From positions 1,038,001 to 1,102,000 of the forward strand of contig NZ_OY780957.1 of NCBI RefSeq assembly GCF_963675985.1: a stretch of 64,000 nucleotides of DNA. Reading direction: 5' to 3'. The notes below the pieces were generated by a model that was not told the DNA's origin, made no database searches, and saw only the letters and a list, made by a program, of their open reading frames with translations. A program made the position numbers and the translations under genes. The DNA comes from an uncultured Roseibium sp. (lineage in GTDB: Bacteria; Pseudomonadota; Alphaproteobacteria; Rhizobiales; Stappiaceae). Below are positions 16,452-24,211 of this stretch, piece after piece; the stretch's first letter is position 1; each line of letters starts with the position of its first letter.

Positions 16452-16934
16452 ATGACCGACACAATCGCTTCATCCCCGACACACGACCTTCCGCCCGGCC
16501 ACGACCGCAAGGCGGTCATGTCTGTGCTCGCTTCGGCCAGCGCCGAAGATCTCGCCAATGCTTATGAACGGCTCGACACGCTGCCGGCCTTCGACCTGGT
16601 TCGCCAGCCGGAAACAGGCCTCGTCATGGTTCGGGGTCGCATGGGCGGCACCGGCAGCCCGTTCAATCTCGGTGAAGTCACGGTCACCCGCTGCGTGGTC
16701 CGCCTCGAGAGCGGCGAGGCCGGCAGCTCCTATTGCCTCGGACGTCACAAGCAGAAAGCGCTTCAGGCGGCCGTCATCGACGCTCTGTGGCAGCGCGCAG
16801 ACGACCGGGAGCGGATCGAGACGGAAATCGTCGCCCCGCTTGCCCGGATCCGGGCAGAGGCCGATGACGACCTGAAGGCGGAAACCGCAGCGACCAAGGT
16901 CGACTTTTTCACCATGGTCCGGGGAGACGACTGA
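16452..16934 (+). CDS. phnG: Carbon-phosphorus lyase complex subunit PhnG
   Basis: 160 residues. PhnG is part of the PhnGHIJ core, which with PhnI couples methylphosphonate to the ribose of ATP. Family features are MSVLASASAEDLANAYERL, then VRQPETGLVMVRGRMGGTGSPFNLGEVTVTRCVVRL, and the conserved HKQKALQAAVIDALWQ. The start has AAGG about 10 bases upstream. It is the first gene of the phnGHIJKL string, and its stop (TGA) overlaps the ATG of phnH by 1 base (TGATG). Control by PhnF through the palindrome upstream is likely. Confidence 0.96.
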   Translation: MTDTIASSPTHDLPPGHDRKAVMSVLASASAEDLANAYERLDTLPAFDLVRQPETGLVMVRGRMGGTGSPFNLGEVTVTRCVVRLESGEAGSSYCLGRHKQKALQAAVIDALWQRADDRERIETEIVAPLARIRAEADDDLKAETAATKVDFFTMVRGDD

Positions 16935-17569
16935 TGACTGTTCTCGATCGAAACGCGGATCTGACGAAGACCGCAGCCCCCCTGGCCGCCGGCTTCGCCG
17001 ATCCGGTCCACGATGCCCAGCGCTGCTTTCGCACCATCATGAACGCCATGGCCCGTCCGGGCACCCTGCAGGCCATCGAAACCGGCGGTCTGAAACCGCC
17101 CGCGCCGCTCACGCCCGTCGCAGCGGCCATTGCCCTGACCCTGGTCGACTACGACACCCCGGTCTGGCTGGATGGGCCCTTTGCCCGGTCCGAAGCGGTA
17201 AAGACCTTCCTGCGCTTTCACACCGGCGCGCCTATCGTAAGCGAACCGGTCGAGGCTGCTTTCGCGCTGATCGCCGATCCGGCCCATCTGAGCAGCCTTG
17301 GCAAGTTCCATCAGGGCACGCTGGAATATCCGGACCGTTCAACCACCCTTATCCTGACCGGCCAGACGCTGGCGAACGAGGGGCCCATCACCCTCTCCGG
17401 TCCGGGCATCGAAACCGAGACGGCTTTTTCGGCAGGGCCCGTATCGCCCGCCTTCTGGGACCAGGTGAAGGCCAACAACGCCCAGTTTCCGCGCGGGATC
17501 GACCTGATCTTTGCCGGATCGGCCGAAATCGCGGCCCTGCCCCGCTCCACAACCGTTCAGGAGGCCTGA
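16934..17569 (+). CDS. phnH: Carbon-phosphorus lyase complex subunit PhnH
   Basis: 211 residues. PhnH is a PLP-transferase-fold protein without cofactor, required in the C-P lyase core complex. Recognised by GFADPVHDAQRCFRTIMNAMARPG near the N-terminus, YDTPVWLD in the middle and LTLSGPGIE-like (ITLSGPGIETE) plus FPRGIDLIFAG in the C-terminal third. It begins one base inside the phnG stop and is followed by phnI after 3 bases, so translation is coupled. Confidence 0.96.
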   Translation: MTVLDRNADLTKTAAPLAAGFADPVHDAQRCFRTIMNAMARPGTLQAIETGGLKPPAPLTPVAAAIALTLVDYDTPVWLDGPFARSEAVKTFLRFHTGAPIVSEPVEAAFALIADPAHLSSLGKFHQGTLEYPDRSTTLILTGQTLANEGPITLSGPGIETETAFSAGPVSPAFWDQVKANNAQFPRGIDLIFAGSAEIAALPRSTTVQEA

Positions 17570-17572
17570 GCC

Positions 17573-18697
17573 ATGTATGTTGCCGTCAAGGGCGGTGAAA
17601 CCGCGATCCGCAACGCCCACACGCTTCTCGCCAAGCGACGCCGGGGCGACACGAGCGTTCCCGCCCTCAACTTGGACCAGATCGCCGAACAGCTTGCAAT
17701 TTCCGTCGCCCGGGTCATGGGCGAGGGCTCGCTCTATGACGAACAGCTGGCTGCCCTTGCCATCAAGCAGGCGCGTGGCGATCTGATCGAAGCGGCCTTT
17801 CTGATCCGCGCCTACCGCACCACCCTGCCGCGCTTCGGTTACAGCCAGCCGATCGACACGGCGAAAATGCTCGTGGAACGGCGCATTTCGGCAACCTACA
17901 AGGACCTGCCGGGCGGACAGCTTCTGGGTCCCACCTTCGATTACAGCCACCGCCTGCTGGACTTCGCTCTGGCCGCCGACGCCGAAGGCGAGATCAAGGC
18001 CCCGGTCCGCAGGGACTCCGCTGACGAGGCCATGCCCCGCGTGACCGATCTTCTGGACGGCGAAGGCCTGATGGAAGCCGATCCGGTGTCTGACGAGGAT
18101 GCACCCGTCGGCGATCTCACCCGTGAACCGCTGTCCTTCCCGGCCGACCGGGACCTGCGGCTGCAGAACCTTGCGCGCGGCGACGAAGGCTTTCTCCTCA
18201 GCCTCGCCTATTCCTCCCAGCGCGGCTACGGCCGCACCCACCCCTTCACCGGCGAAATCCGCTACGGCGCGGTCGAGGTGGAATTCTTCGCGGAAGAGCT
18301 GGGCTTTGCCGTCAGCCTCGGCACCATCAAGGTGACCGAGTGCCAGATGGTCAACCAGTTCCAGGGCACGGCCAAGTCTTCGCCCAAGTTCACCCGTGGC
18401 TACGGCCTTGTCTTCGGCCAGGTGGAACGCAAGGCCATGGCCATGTCGATGGTCGACCGGGCGCTCCGCTGGGAAGAACTCGGCGAGGAACAGGTCGCGC
18501 CCGTTCAGGACACGGAATTCGTCATGTCCCATTCCGACAACATTCAGGCGACCGGTTTCGTGGAGCACCTGAAGCTCCCCCACTATGTCGATTTCCAGGC
18601 CGAACTCGACCTCGTCCGCCGCATGCGGGACGAGTGGTTCGCCGCACGCGAGGCGGAAGAGAAAGCCTCCCGAGACCAGAAGGAGGCCGCAGAATGA
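17573..18697 (+). CDS. phnI: Carbon-phosphorus lyase complex subunit PhnI
   Basis: 374 residues. PhnI is the nucleosidase that, with PhnG, PhnH and PhnL, forms ribose 1-methylphosphonate 5-triphosphate from ATP and methylphosphonate. The N-terminus MYVAVKGGETAIRNAHTLL and the core LQNLARGDEGFLLSLAYSSQRGYGRTHPF and VEVEFFAEELGFAVSLG are family hallmarks; the C-terminal HSDNIQATGFVEHLKLPHYVDFQAELDLVR is also typical. ATGA overlap with phnJ. The length is that of normal PhnI. Confidence 0.97.
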   Translation: MYVAVKGGETAIRNAHTLLAKRRRGDTSVPALNLDQIAEQLAISVARVMGEGSLYDEQLAALAIKQARGDLIEAAFLIRAYRTTLPRFGYSQPIDTAKMLVERRISATYKDLPGGQLLGPTFDYSHRLLDFALAADAEGEIKAPVRRDSADEAMPRVTDLLDGEGLMEADPVSDEDAPVGDLTREPLSFPADRDLRLQNLARGDEGFLLSLAYSSQRGYGRTHPFTGEIRYGAVEVEFFAEELGFAVSLGTIKVTECQMVNQFQGTAKSSPKFTRGYGLVFGQVERKAMAMSMVDRALRWEELGEEQVAPVQDTEFVMSHSDNIQATGFVEHLKLPHYVDFQAELDLVRRMRDEWFAAREAEEKASRDQKEAAE

Positions 18698-19635
18698 CCG
18701 CCCAGCCAAAACCGCTCGACGAAGGCGAGTACAACTTCGCCTATCTGGACGAACAGACCAAGCGCATGATCCGCCGGGCCATTCTGAAGGGCATTGCCGT
18801 GCCCGGCTACCAGGTGCCCTTCGCCTCCCGCGAGATGCCCATGCCCTATGGCTGGGGCACCGGCGGCGTTCAGGTCACAGCGTCGATTCTCGGCGCCGAC
18901 GACTGCCTGAAAGTGATCGACCAGGGTTCTGACGACACCACCAACGCGGTCGCCATCCGCGGCTTCTTCGAAAAGACGGCCAGGGTCGAAACCACATTCG
19001 AAACCTCGGAGGCGTCGATCATCCAGACCCGCCACCGCATCCCGGAAAAGGACCTGCGCGAAGACCAGATCATCGTCTTCCAGGTGCCGATCCCGGAACC
19101 CCTGCGCTATCTGGAGCCCCGGGAGACGGAAACCCGGAAGATGCATGCGCTGGAAGAATACGGCCTCATGCATGTGAAGCTCTACGAGGACATCGCCAGG
19201 AACGGCCACATCGCCACCACCTATGCCTACCCGGTGCTGGTGAACAACCGCTATGTGATGGACCCATCGCCAACGCCGAAATTCGACAATCCGAAGATCG
19301 ACAAGATGGCAGCCCTCCAGCTCTACGGCGCAGGGCGCGAGAAACGGATCTACGCGATCCCGCCCTTCACCGAGGTCAAGAGCCTCGACTTCGAGGATTA
19401 CCCCTTCGAGGTCCAGAAATTCGACAAGCCCTGCGGGTTGTGCGGCGCGGAGAACGTCTATCTCGACGAGGTCATCCTCGACGACAAGGGCGGACGGATG
19501 TTCGTCTGCTCCGACAGCGACTATTGCGAGGAACGCCGCGAGGCCGGGCATCTCGGCCCAATGGCCGCCGATCCCAATGCCATGACCCTTGCCGGCGGCA
19601 CGTCCACCGAACAATCAGAGGAGCCGGCCCGATGA
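18694..19635 (+). CDS. phnJ: Alpha-D-ribose 1-methylphosphonate 5-phosphate C-P lyase
   Basis: 313 residues from ATG at 18694 (ATGA overlap with phnI; the frame is open upstream but inside phnI). PhnJ is the radical SAM enzyme that breaks the C-P bond, releasing methane from methylphosphonate. The four conserved cysteines are present as C247-x2-C250 and C272-x5-C278, equal in spacing to E. coli C241, C244, C266 and C272, where three bind the Fe-S cluster and C272 is the thiyl radical site. GYQVPFASREMPMPYGWGTGGVQ is the strongly conserved N-terminal block. All key residues are intact. Confidence 0.97.
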   Translation: MTAQPKPLDEGEYNFAYLDEQTKRMIRRAILKGIAVPGYQVPFASREMPMPYGWGTGGVQVTASILGADDCLKVIDQGSDDTTNAVAIRGFFEKTARVETTFETSEASIIQTRHRIPEKDLREDQIIVFQVPIPEPLRYLEPRETETRKMHALEEYGLMHVKLYEDIARNGHIATTYAYPVLVNNRYVMDPSPTPKFDNPKIDKMAALQLYGAGREKRIYAIPPFTEVKSLDFEDYPFEVQKFDKPCGLCGAENVYLDEVILDDKGGRMFVCSDSDYCEERREAGHLGPMAADPNAMTLAGGTSTEQSEEPAR

Positions 19636-20420
19636 CCGATTTTTTCAATAACGACCCGCTCCTTCAGGTCAATGGCGTCACCCGCTACTACGGCGACCGC
19701 ATCGGCTGCCGGAACGTGTCCTTCCAGCTCTGGCCGGGCGAGGTTCTCGCCATCGTCGGCGAGAGCGGATCCGGCAAGACCACCTTGCTCAACTGCCTGT
19801 CGACCCGCCTGGCCCCGACCGCCGGCGCCATCGAATACCGCATGCGCGACGGCGCCATGCGCAATCTCTATCAGCTTGGCGAGGCTGAACGGCGCCTGCT
19901 GATGCGCACCGACTGGGGTTTCGTTCATCAGAATGCCGCCGACGGCCTGCGCATGACCGTCTCCGCCGGCGCCAATGTCGGCGAACGGCTAATGGCGGTC
20001 GGCGATCGCCATTACGGCCATATCCGCGAAACCGCGACCGACTGGCTCGGCCGGGTGGAAATCGAATCCGACCGGATCGACGACGATCCGAGGTCTTTTT
20101 CCGGCGGCATGCGCCAGAGACTGCAGATCGCCCGCAATCTGGTAACCCATCCCCGCCTGGTGTTCATGGACGAGCCGACCGGCGGCCTGGATGTGTCCGT
20201 CCAGGCGCGGCTTCTGGATCTACTTCGGCGTCTGGTGGCGGATCTCGGACTTTCCGTTGTCATCGTGACCCACGACCTGGCCGTCGCCCGGCTTCTGTCG
20301 CACCGGATCATGGTCATGCGTCACGGCGAAGTCATCGAAACCGGGCTGACCGATCAGGTGCTCGACGATCCGCGCGAGCCCTATACCCAGCTTCTCGTTT
20401 CCTCCATCCTCCAGGTCTGA
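19632..20420 (+). CDS. phnK: Phosphonate C-P lyase system ATP-binding protein PhnK
   Basis: 262 residues from ATG at 19632, overlapping the phnJ stop by ATGA. Walker A GESGSGKTT (about 38-46), signature FSGGMRQRLQIAR, Walker B RLVFMDEPTGGLD, switch THD. PhnK resembles oligopeptide ABC ATPases but has no membrane partner; it binds the PhnGHIJ core at PhnJ. Characteristic are GFVHQNAADGLRMTVSAGANVGERLM and the closing VLDDPREPYTQLLVSSIL. Confidence 0.95.
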   Translation: MTDFFNNDPLLQVNGVTRYYGDRIGCRNVSFQLWPGEVLAIVGESGSGKTTLLNCLSTRLAPTAGAIEYRMRDGAMRNLYQLGEAERRLLMRTDWGFVHQNAADGLRMTVSAGANVGERLMAVGDRHYGHIRETATDWLGRVEIESDRIDDDPRSFSGGMRQRLQIARNLVTHPRLVFMDEPTGGLDVSVQARLLDLLRRLVADLGLSVVIVTHDLAVARLLSHRIMVMRHGEVIETGLTDQVLDDPREPYTQLLVSSILQV

Positions 20421-20429
20421 GGCAGAACC

Positions 20430-21131
20430 ATGCCAGTGCGTCTATATCTCAGCAATGTCGGCAAGTCCTTCACCATGCACCTGCAGGGCGGCACGACCAT
20501 TCCCGTCGTTTCCGGCGTCGATTTTTCCGTCGATACGGGCGAATGCGTGGTGCTCGGCGGTCCGTCAGGGGCCGGCAAGAGTTCCATCCTCAAGATGATT
20601 TACGGCAATTACCGCTGCGACGCGGGCCAGATCCTGGTGACGGTCGGCGACGAAATCGTCAACGTGGCGGATGCCGAACCGCGCAAAATCCTGGAGCTGC
20701 GCAAGGACATGATCGGCTACGTCAGCCAGTTCCTGCGGGTCATCCCGCGCGTGCCGGCGGTCGAAGTCGTTGCAGAACCTCTGATCCTGCAAGGCGGGGA
20801 CGAGGGGCAGGCGCTTGCCAAGGCCCGCGATCTCCTGACCCGGCTGAATGTACCCGAAAGGCTCTGGGATCTTCCGCCTGCAACCTTTTCCGGCGGCGAA
20901 CAGCAGCGTGTGAACATTGCCCGCGGCTTCATCGCCCACTATCCGCTGCTTCTGCTCGATGAACCGACCGCCTCCCTCGATGCGGCCAATCGGGCCGTGG
21001 TCGTTGAACTGGTAGCAGAGAAGAAGCAGGACGGCGTCGCCATGGTCGGGATCCTGCACGACCAGGACGTTCGCGATAAAATTTCCGACCGGATCGTCGA
21101 CGTCACCGCCTTCCGGGCGGAGGCGGCCTGA
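20430..21131 (+). CDS. phnL: Phosphonate C-P lyase system protein PhnL
   Basis: 233 residues. ABC ATPase fold with Walker A GPSGAGKSS, signature FSGGEQQRVNIARGFIA and Walker B LLLLDEPTASLD. It belongs to the PhnL family, related to LolD-type ATPases, and acts with PhnGHI in the nucleosyl transfer step or in complex remodelling, not in transport. It follows phnK after 9 bases; the next gene (DUF1045) lies 114 bases downstream, which is the largest gap within the phn string. Confidence 0.94.
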   Translation: MPVRLYLSNVGKSFTMHLQGGTTIPVVSGVDFSVDTGECVVLGGPSGAGKSSILKMIYGNYRCDAGQILVTVGDEIVNVADAEPRKILELRKDMIGYVSQFLRVIPRVPAVEVVAEPLILQGGDEGQALAKARDLLTRLNVPERLWDLPPATFSGGEQQRVNIARGFIAHYPLLLLDEPTASLDAANRAVVVELVAEKKQDGVAMVGILHDQDVRDKISDRIVDVTAFRAEAA

Positions 21132-21171
21132 TCCGATGAACAAATACAGGGGATAGCGTCACAGGATCGAC

Positions 21172-21231
21172 ATGGACTATGACTACGCGAACAGTTCGCC
21201 GATTTTCCTGCGGTCCTTCCCCATCCGGTAA
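21172..21231 (+). other. 19-codon open frame between phnL and DUF1045
   Basis: ATG at 21172, preceded by CAGGATCGAC, encodes a 19-residue peptide starting MDYDYANSS and ending RSFPIR. A still shorter frame (MNKYRG) lies at 21136-21156. Whether either is translated is unknown; the larger one resembles the N-terminus of precorrin-8X methylmutases and could be a relic or chance. Confidence 0.25.
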
Positions 21232-21245
21232 CCTGAAGATCTGAC

Positions 21246-21977
21246 ATGCGCTATGCGGTTTACTATGCGGCTCCGGCCAATGATCCCCTGATGGATCTGG
21301 GCGGCACCTGGCTCGGACGGGATCCGTTTTCGGGCAAGGACCGGATCCAACCGGCCGTTGCCGGCCTCCAAACCGAGGCCCTTCACGCCCTGACCACCGA
21401 TCCGCGCCGCTACGGATTTCACGGGACGCTGAAGGCGCCGTTTTCCCTGAAGGCCGATGCCGGCGAAGCGGATCTTATTGAGGCTTGCGAGACGTTCGCC
21501 GCGCAAGTCGCGCCCTTTTCTCTGAAGGAACTGTCGGTCAACCGCCTGGGCAGCTTCCTGGCCCTCACCCCGACGTTACCGGAAGCGGAACTCTCAGCCT
21601 TTGCCGGCCTGTGCGTGCGCGCCTTCGAGCCGTTTCGGGCACCGCTATCCGACACCGATATCGAGCGCCGCCGCAAGAGCGGCCTGACGCCGAAGCAGGA
21701 CGGCTACCTGACCGGCTGGGGCTATCCTTACATTTTCGACGAATTCCGCTTCCACATGACCTTGAGCAACAAGCTCGAGGACGAAGCGCAAGCAGCAGTC
21801 CTGAAAGACGCTGCCGAAACCTTTTTTGCGCCCGTGACCGGCGCCTCCCGGCAGATCGCCACGTTCGGTCTCTATACCGAGGCCGAGCGCGGCGCACCGT
21901 TCGTCATCAGGAAGATTTTTCATCTGACCGGCAACGTGCTGCCCTCCGAATCATCCGCCCTTGAGGAAATCCAATGA
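21246..21977 (+). CDS. DUF1045 domain-containing phosphonate-operon protein
   Basis: 243 residues of the family found inside phn operons of alphaproteobacteria (putative phosphonate metabolism protein, DUF1045). The N-terminus MRYAVYYAAPANDPLMDLGGTWLGRDPFSG and the pair HGTLKAPF (about residue 60) and FRFHMTLSNKLED (about 170) give two H-x-T/M-L/T motifs, the layout of the 2H phosphoesterase superfamily, with the two histidines in HGTLKA and HMTLS. It could act on a cyclic phosphate intermediate like PhnP, which is absent from this operon. ATGA overlap with phnM. Confidence 0.88.
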   Translation: MRYAVYYAAPANDPLMDLGGTWLGRDPFSGKDRIQPAVAGLQTEALHALTTDPRRYGFHGTLKAPFSLKADAGEADLIEACETFAAQVAPFSLKELSVNRLGSFLALTPTLPEAELSAFAGLCVRAFEPFRAPLSDTDIERRRKSGLTPKQDGYLTGWGYPYIFDEFRFHMTLSNKLEDEAQAAVLKDAAETFFAPVTGASRQIATFGLYTEAERGAPFVIRKIFHLTGNVLPSESSALEEIQ

Positions 21978-23116
21978 GCGCCGAACCGACCGTTTTCAAG
22001 AACGCCCGCCTGATCCTGCCCGACAGCGTGATCGACGGCAGTCTGACCTGCGAGAACGGCAAGGTCGCCGACATCGACGGCAAAACCGCCGTTGCTGGCC
22101 ACGATTGCGAAGGCGACTACCTTCTTCCCGGCCTGATTGAACTGCACACCGACCACCTCGAGATCCACTACGCGCCGCGCCCCAAGGTGCGGTGGAACCC
22201 GGTCTCCGCCGTCCAGGCCCATGATGCCCAGATCGCCTGCGCCGGGATCACCACCGTGTTCGACGCCCTGCGTGTCGGCATGGACGAGGATGCGGACCTG
22301 CGCGCGCCGGACATGCGCCAGCTCGCCGACGCCATCGAGCAGGGGCAGGCGGAAAACCGGCTGCGCGCGGACCACTTCATCCACCTGCGCTGCGAAGTTT
22401 CGGCTCCCGATGTTCTGGATGCCTACAAGTTCTTCGAAACCGACAGCCGCGTCCGCCTGCTTTCCCTGATGGATCACACCCCGGGTCAGCGCCAGTTCGT
22501 GTCGCTGGATGCCTACAAGATCTATTATCAGGGCAAGAAGGGTTTTTCCGACGCGGAAATGGAAGCCTTCATCAAGGCGCGCCAGTCCCGCGCCGGAAAC
22601 ATCGCCCCGAACAACCGCAAGGCGCTTGCGGCCGACGCCCATGCGCGCGGTATTGCGATCGCCAGCCACGATGATGCGACGCCTGAACACGTCGAGGAAG
22701 CCGTGGACCTCGGCACCCGCATTGCCGAATTCCCGACGACGATCGAAGCGGCCCGGGCCTCCAGGCAGGCGGGCATGAGCGTGCTCATGGGCGCGCCCAA
22801 CGTGGTGCGCGGCGGCTCGCACTCGGGCAACATCTCCGCCCGGGAGCTCGCGGAAGCCGGCTGCCTCGACGTACTGTCCTCTGATTACGTTCCCGTGTCG
22901 CTGGTGCAAGCCGCTTTCCAGCTGGCCGACGAAGTCGAGAGCATCAGCTTGCCTGAGGCGATCGGGACAGTGACCTCGACCCCTGCCAAGGCAATCGGCC
23001 TCGATGATCGCGGATCCCTGGAAACGGGTAAACGCGCCGACATGGTTCAGGTCAGGATGGTCGGCAACGTGCCGATCGTCCGCGGCGTCTGGCGCGAAGG
23101 CCGCAGGGTTGCCTGA
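21974..23116 (+). CDS. phnM: Alpha-D-ribose 1-methylphosphonate 5-triphosphate diphosphatase
   Basis: 380 residues of the amidohydrolase superfamily. PhnM removes pyrophosphate from ribose 1-methylphosphonate 5-triphosphate before the PhnJ reaction. Metal-site segments are visible: LPGLIELHTDHLEIHYAPRP (about 55), the later HDDATPEHVEEA with IASHDDATP, and NVVRGGSHSGNISA plus LSSDYVP with the C-terminal aspartate. Starts with ATGA overlap on the DUF1045 gene and is followed by phnN after 28 bases. Confidence 0.96.
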   Translation: MSAEPTVFKNARLILPDSVIDGSLTCENGKVADIDGKTAVAGHDCEGDYLLPGLIELHTDHLEIHYAPRPKVRWNPVSAVQAHDAQIACAGITTVFDALRVGMDEDADLRAPDMRQLADAIEQGQAENRLRADHFIHLRCEVSAPDVLDAYKFFETDSRVRLLSLMDHTPGQRQFVSLDAYKIYYQGKKGFSDAEMEAFIKARQSRAGNIAPNNRKALAADAHARGIAIASHDDATPEHVEEAVDLGTRIAEFPTTIEAARASRQAGMSVLMGAPNVVRGGSHSGNISARELAEAGCLDVLSSDYVPVSLVQAAFQLADEVESISLPEAIGTVTSTPAKAIGLDDRGSLETGKRADMVQVRMVGNVPIVRGVWREGRRVA

Positions 23117-23144
23117 GGAACGAACACGGGAAATTGGAACGGGT

Positions 23145-23726
23145 ATGACCGGAACGGCGACGCAGGCGGACAGGAACGGAAAGCTCGGACCGGGCAAGAT
23201 GGTCCTGGTTGTCGGGCCGAGCGGTGCGGGTAAAGACACGCTGCTGAATGCGCTGAAGGAGCGCCTGGCGGAGGATCCCCGTTTCCGCTTCGCCACGCGG
23301 CAAATCACCCGCCCTGCGGATGGGGCGACCGAAACCCATATTCCGATCTCCGAGGCGTACTTCGACGAAGCCTTGGCCGCCGGCCGTTTTGCACTCGCCT
23401 GGCGCGCTCACGGCCTCGGCTATATCCTGCCTGCGGAGCTGGACGATGTCATAAAGGCAGGCGGCATAGTTATCGCCAACGGCTCCCGCCACGCCCTTCC
23501 CGACGCGCTGGAAAAATACGAAAATGCCGTGGTGCTTCTGATCACCGCGCCAAAGGCCGTCCTGGCCGAAAGGCTTGCCGCTCGTGGCCGCGAAAGCCGC
23601 GAGGAAATCGAACGGCGTCTCGATCGCTCTCAATTGGACATGCAGGACATTCCGAACCTGGCCCGCGTCGAAAACACAGGGACGGTGGAAGAGGCCCTGG
23701 ACAAAATACTGAAAAAATTAACGTAA
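23145..23726 (+). CDS. phnN: Ribose 1,5-bisphosphate phosphokinase PhnN
   Basis: 193 residues from ATG at 23145; the frame is open earlier but only inside phnM. A guanylate-kinase-like P-loop GPSGAGKDTLL lies at about residues 25-35, followed by RFRFATRQITRPA and the lid RGRESREEIERRLDR. The enzyme phosphorylates ribose 1,5-bisphosphate to PRPP and so returns the sugar product of C-P lyase to nucleotide metabolism, which completes the operon. No terminator hairpin is evident after the stop. Confidence 0.94.
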   Translation: MTGTATQADRNGKLGPGKMVLVVGPSGAGKDTLLNALKERLAEDPRFRFATRQITRPADGATETHIPISEAYFDEALAAGRFALAWRAHGLGYILPAELDDVIKAGGIVIANGSRHALPDALEKYENAVVLLITAPKAVLAERLAARGRESREEIERRLDRSQLDMQDIPNLARVENTGTVEEALDKILKKLT

Positions 23727-23821
23727 GATCGCAACGCTTTACAAACCAAGTTGCTTAATCCGAAATTGAACAGACTGTGCCAGTCTGCCTCCGGATGCAG
23801 TTGTATTTGGGGGCAATTACG

Positions 23822-24202
23822 ATGTTTCAGGCAGCCGATACTGTTCTTTCGAATTACTTCACATTTTCCGGCCGCGCGAGCCGGTCCGAATACTGGTGGT
23901 GGATGCTTTTCGTTTTTCTTACCTCCCTTGTCATGGTCTTTGTCGATGCTTTGCTGATCGCCCCTTTCCTCGGACAAAGCGCCTTGACGCTGAAAGGCCC
24001 AAGCCCGGCCAGCCTGGTTACCAACCTTCTGCTGTTCTTCCCGAGCATCACGGTTTCCGTGCGCCGCCTGCACGACATCGACAGGTCGGGCTGGTGGTCC
24101 TTTATCGTGCTGGTGCCACTGATCGGCTCGCTGATTTACCTCTACTGGACCATGAAAGGCGGAACGCAAGGCTCGAATTCCTATGGTCCCGCGCCCTACT
24201 GA
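23822..24202 (+). CDS. DUF805 domain-containing membrane protein
   Basis: 126 residues from ATG at 23822, behind TTGGGGGCAATTACG; an upstream in-frame ATG at 23777 lacks a ribosome site. Family hallmarks: YFTFSGRASRSEYWWWMLF at the start, SVRRLHDIDRSGWWSF in the middle (R-R-L-H-D-x-x-x-S-G-W) and QGSNSYGPAP at the end. Three or four membrane segments. Function unknown in the family. Convergent with the AsmA gene, only 9 bases apart. Confidence 0.92.
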   Translation: MFQAADTVLSNYFTFSGRASRSEYWWWMLFVFLTSLVMVFVDALLIAPFLGQSALTLKGPSPASLVTNLLLFFPSITVSVRRLHDIDRSGWWSFIVLVPLIGSLIYLYWTMKGGTQGSNSYGPAPY

Positions 24203-24211
24203 AGCTGCCCT

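Noticed and set aside
21920..23308. 462-codon minus-strand frame opposite phnM
   Set aside because: Shadow of phnM, whose metal-site motifs are intact on the plus strand.
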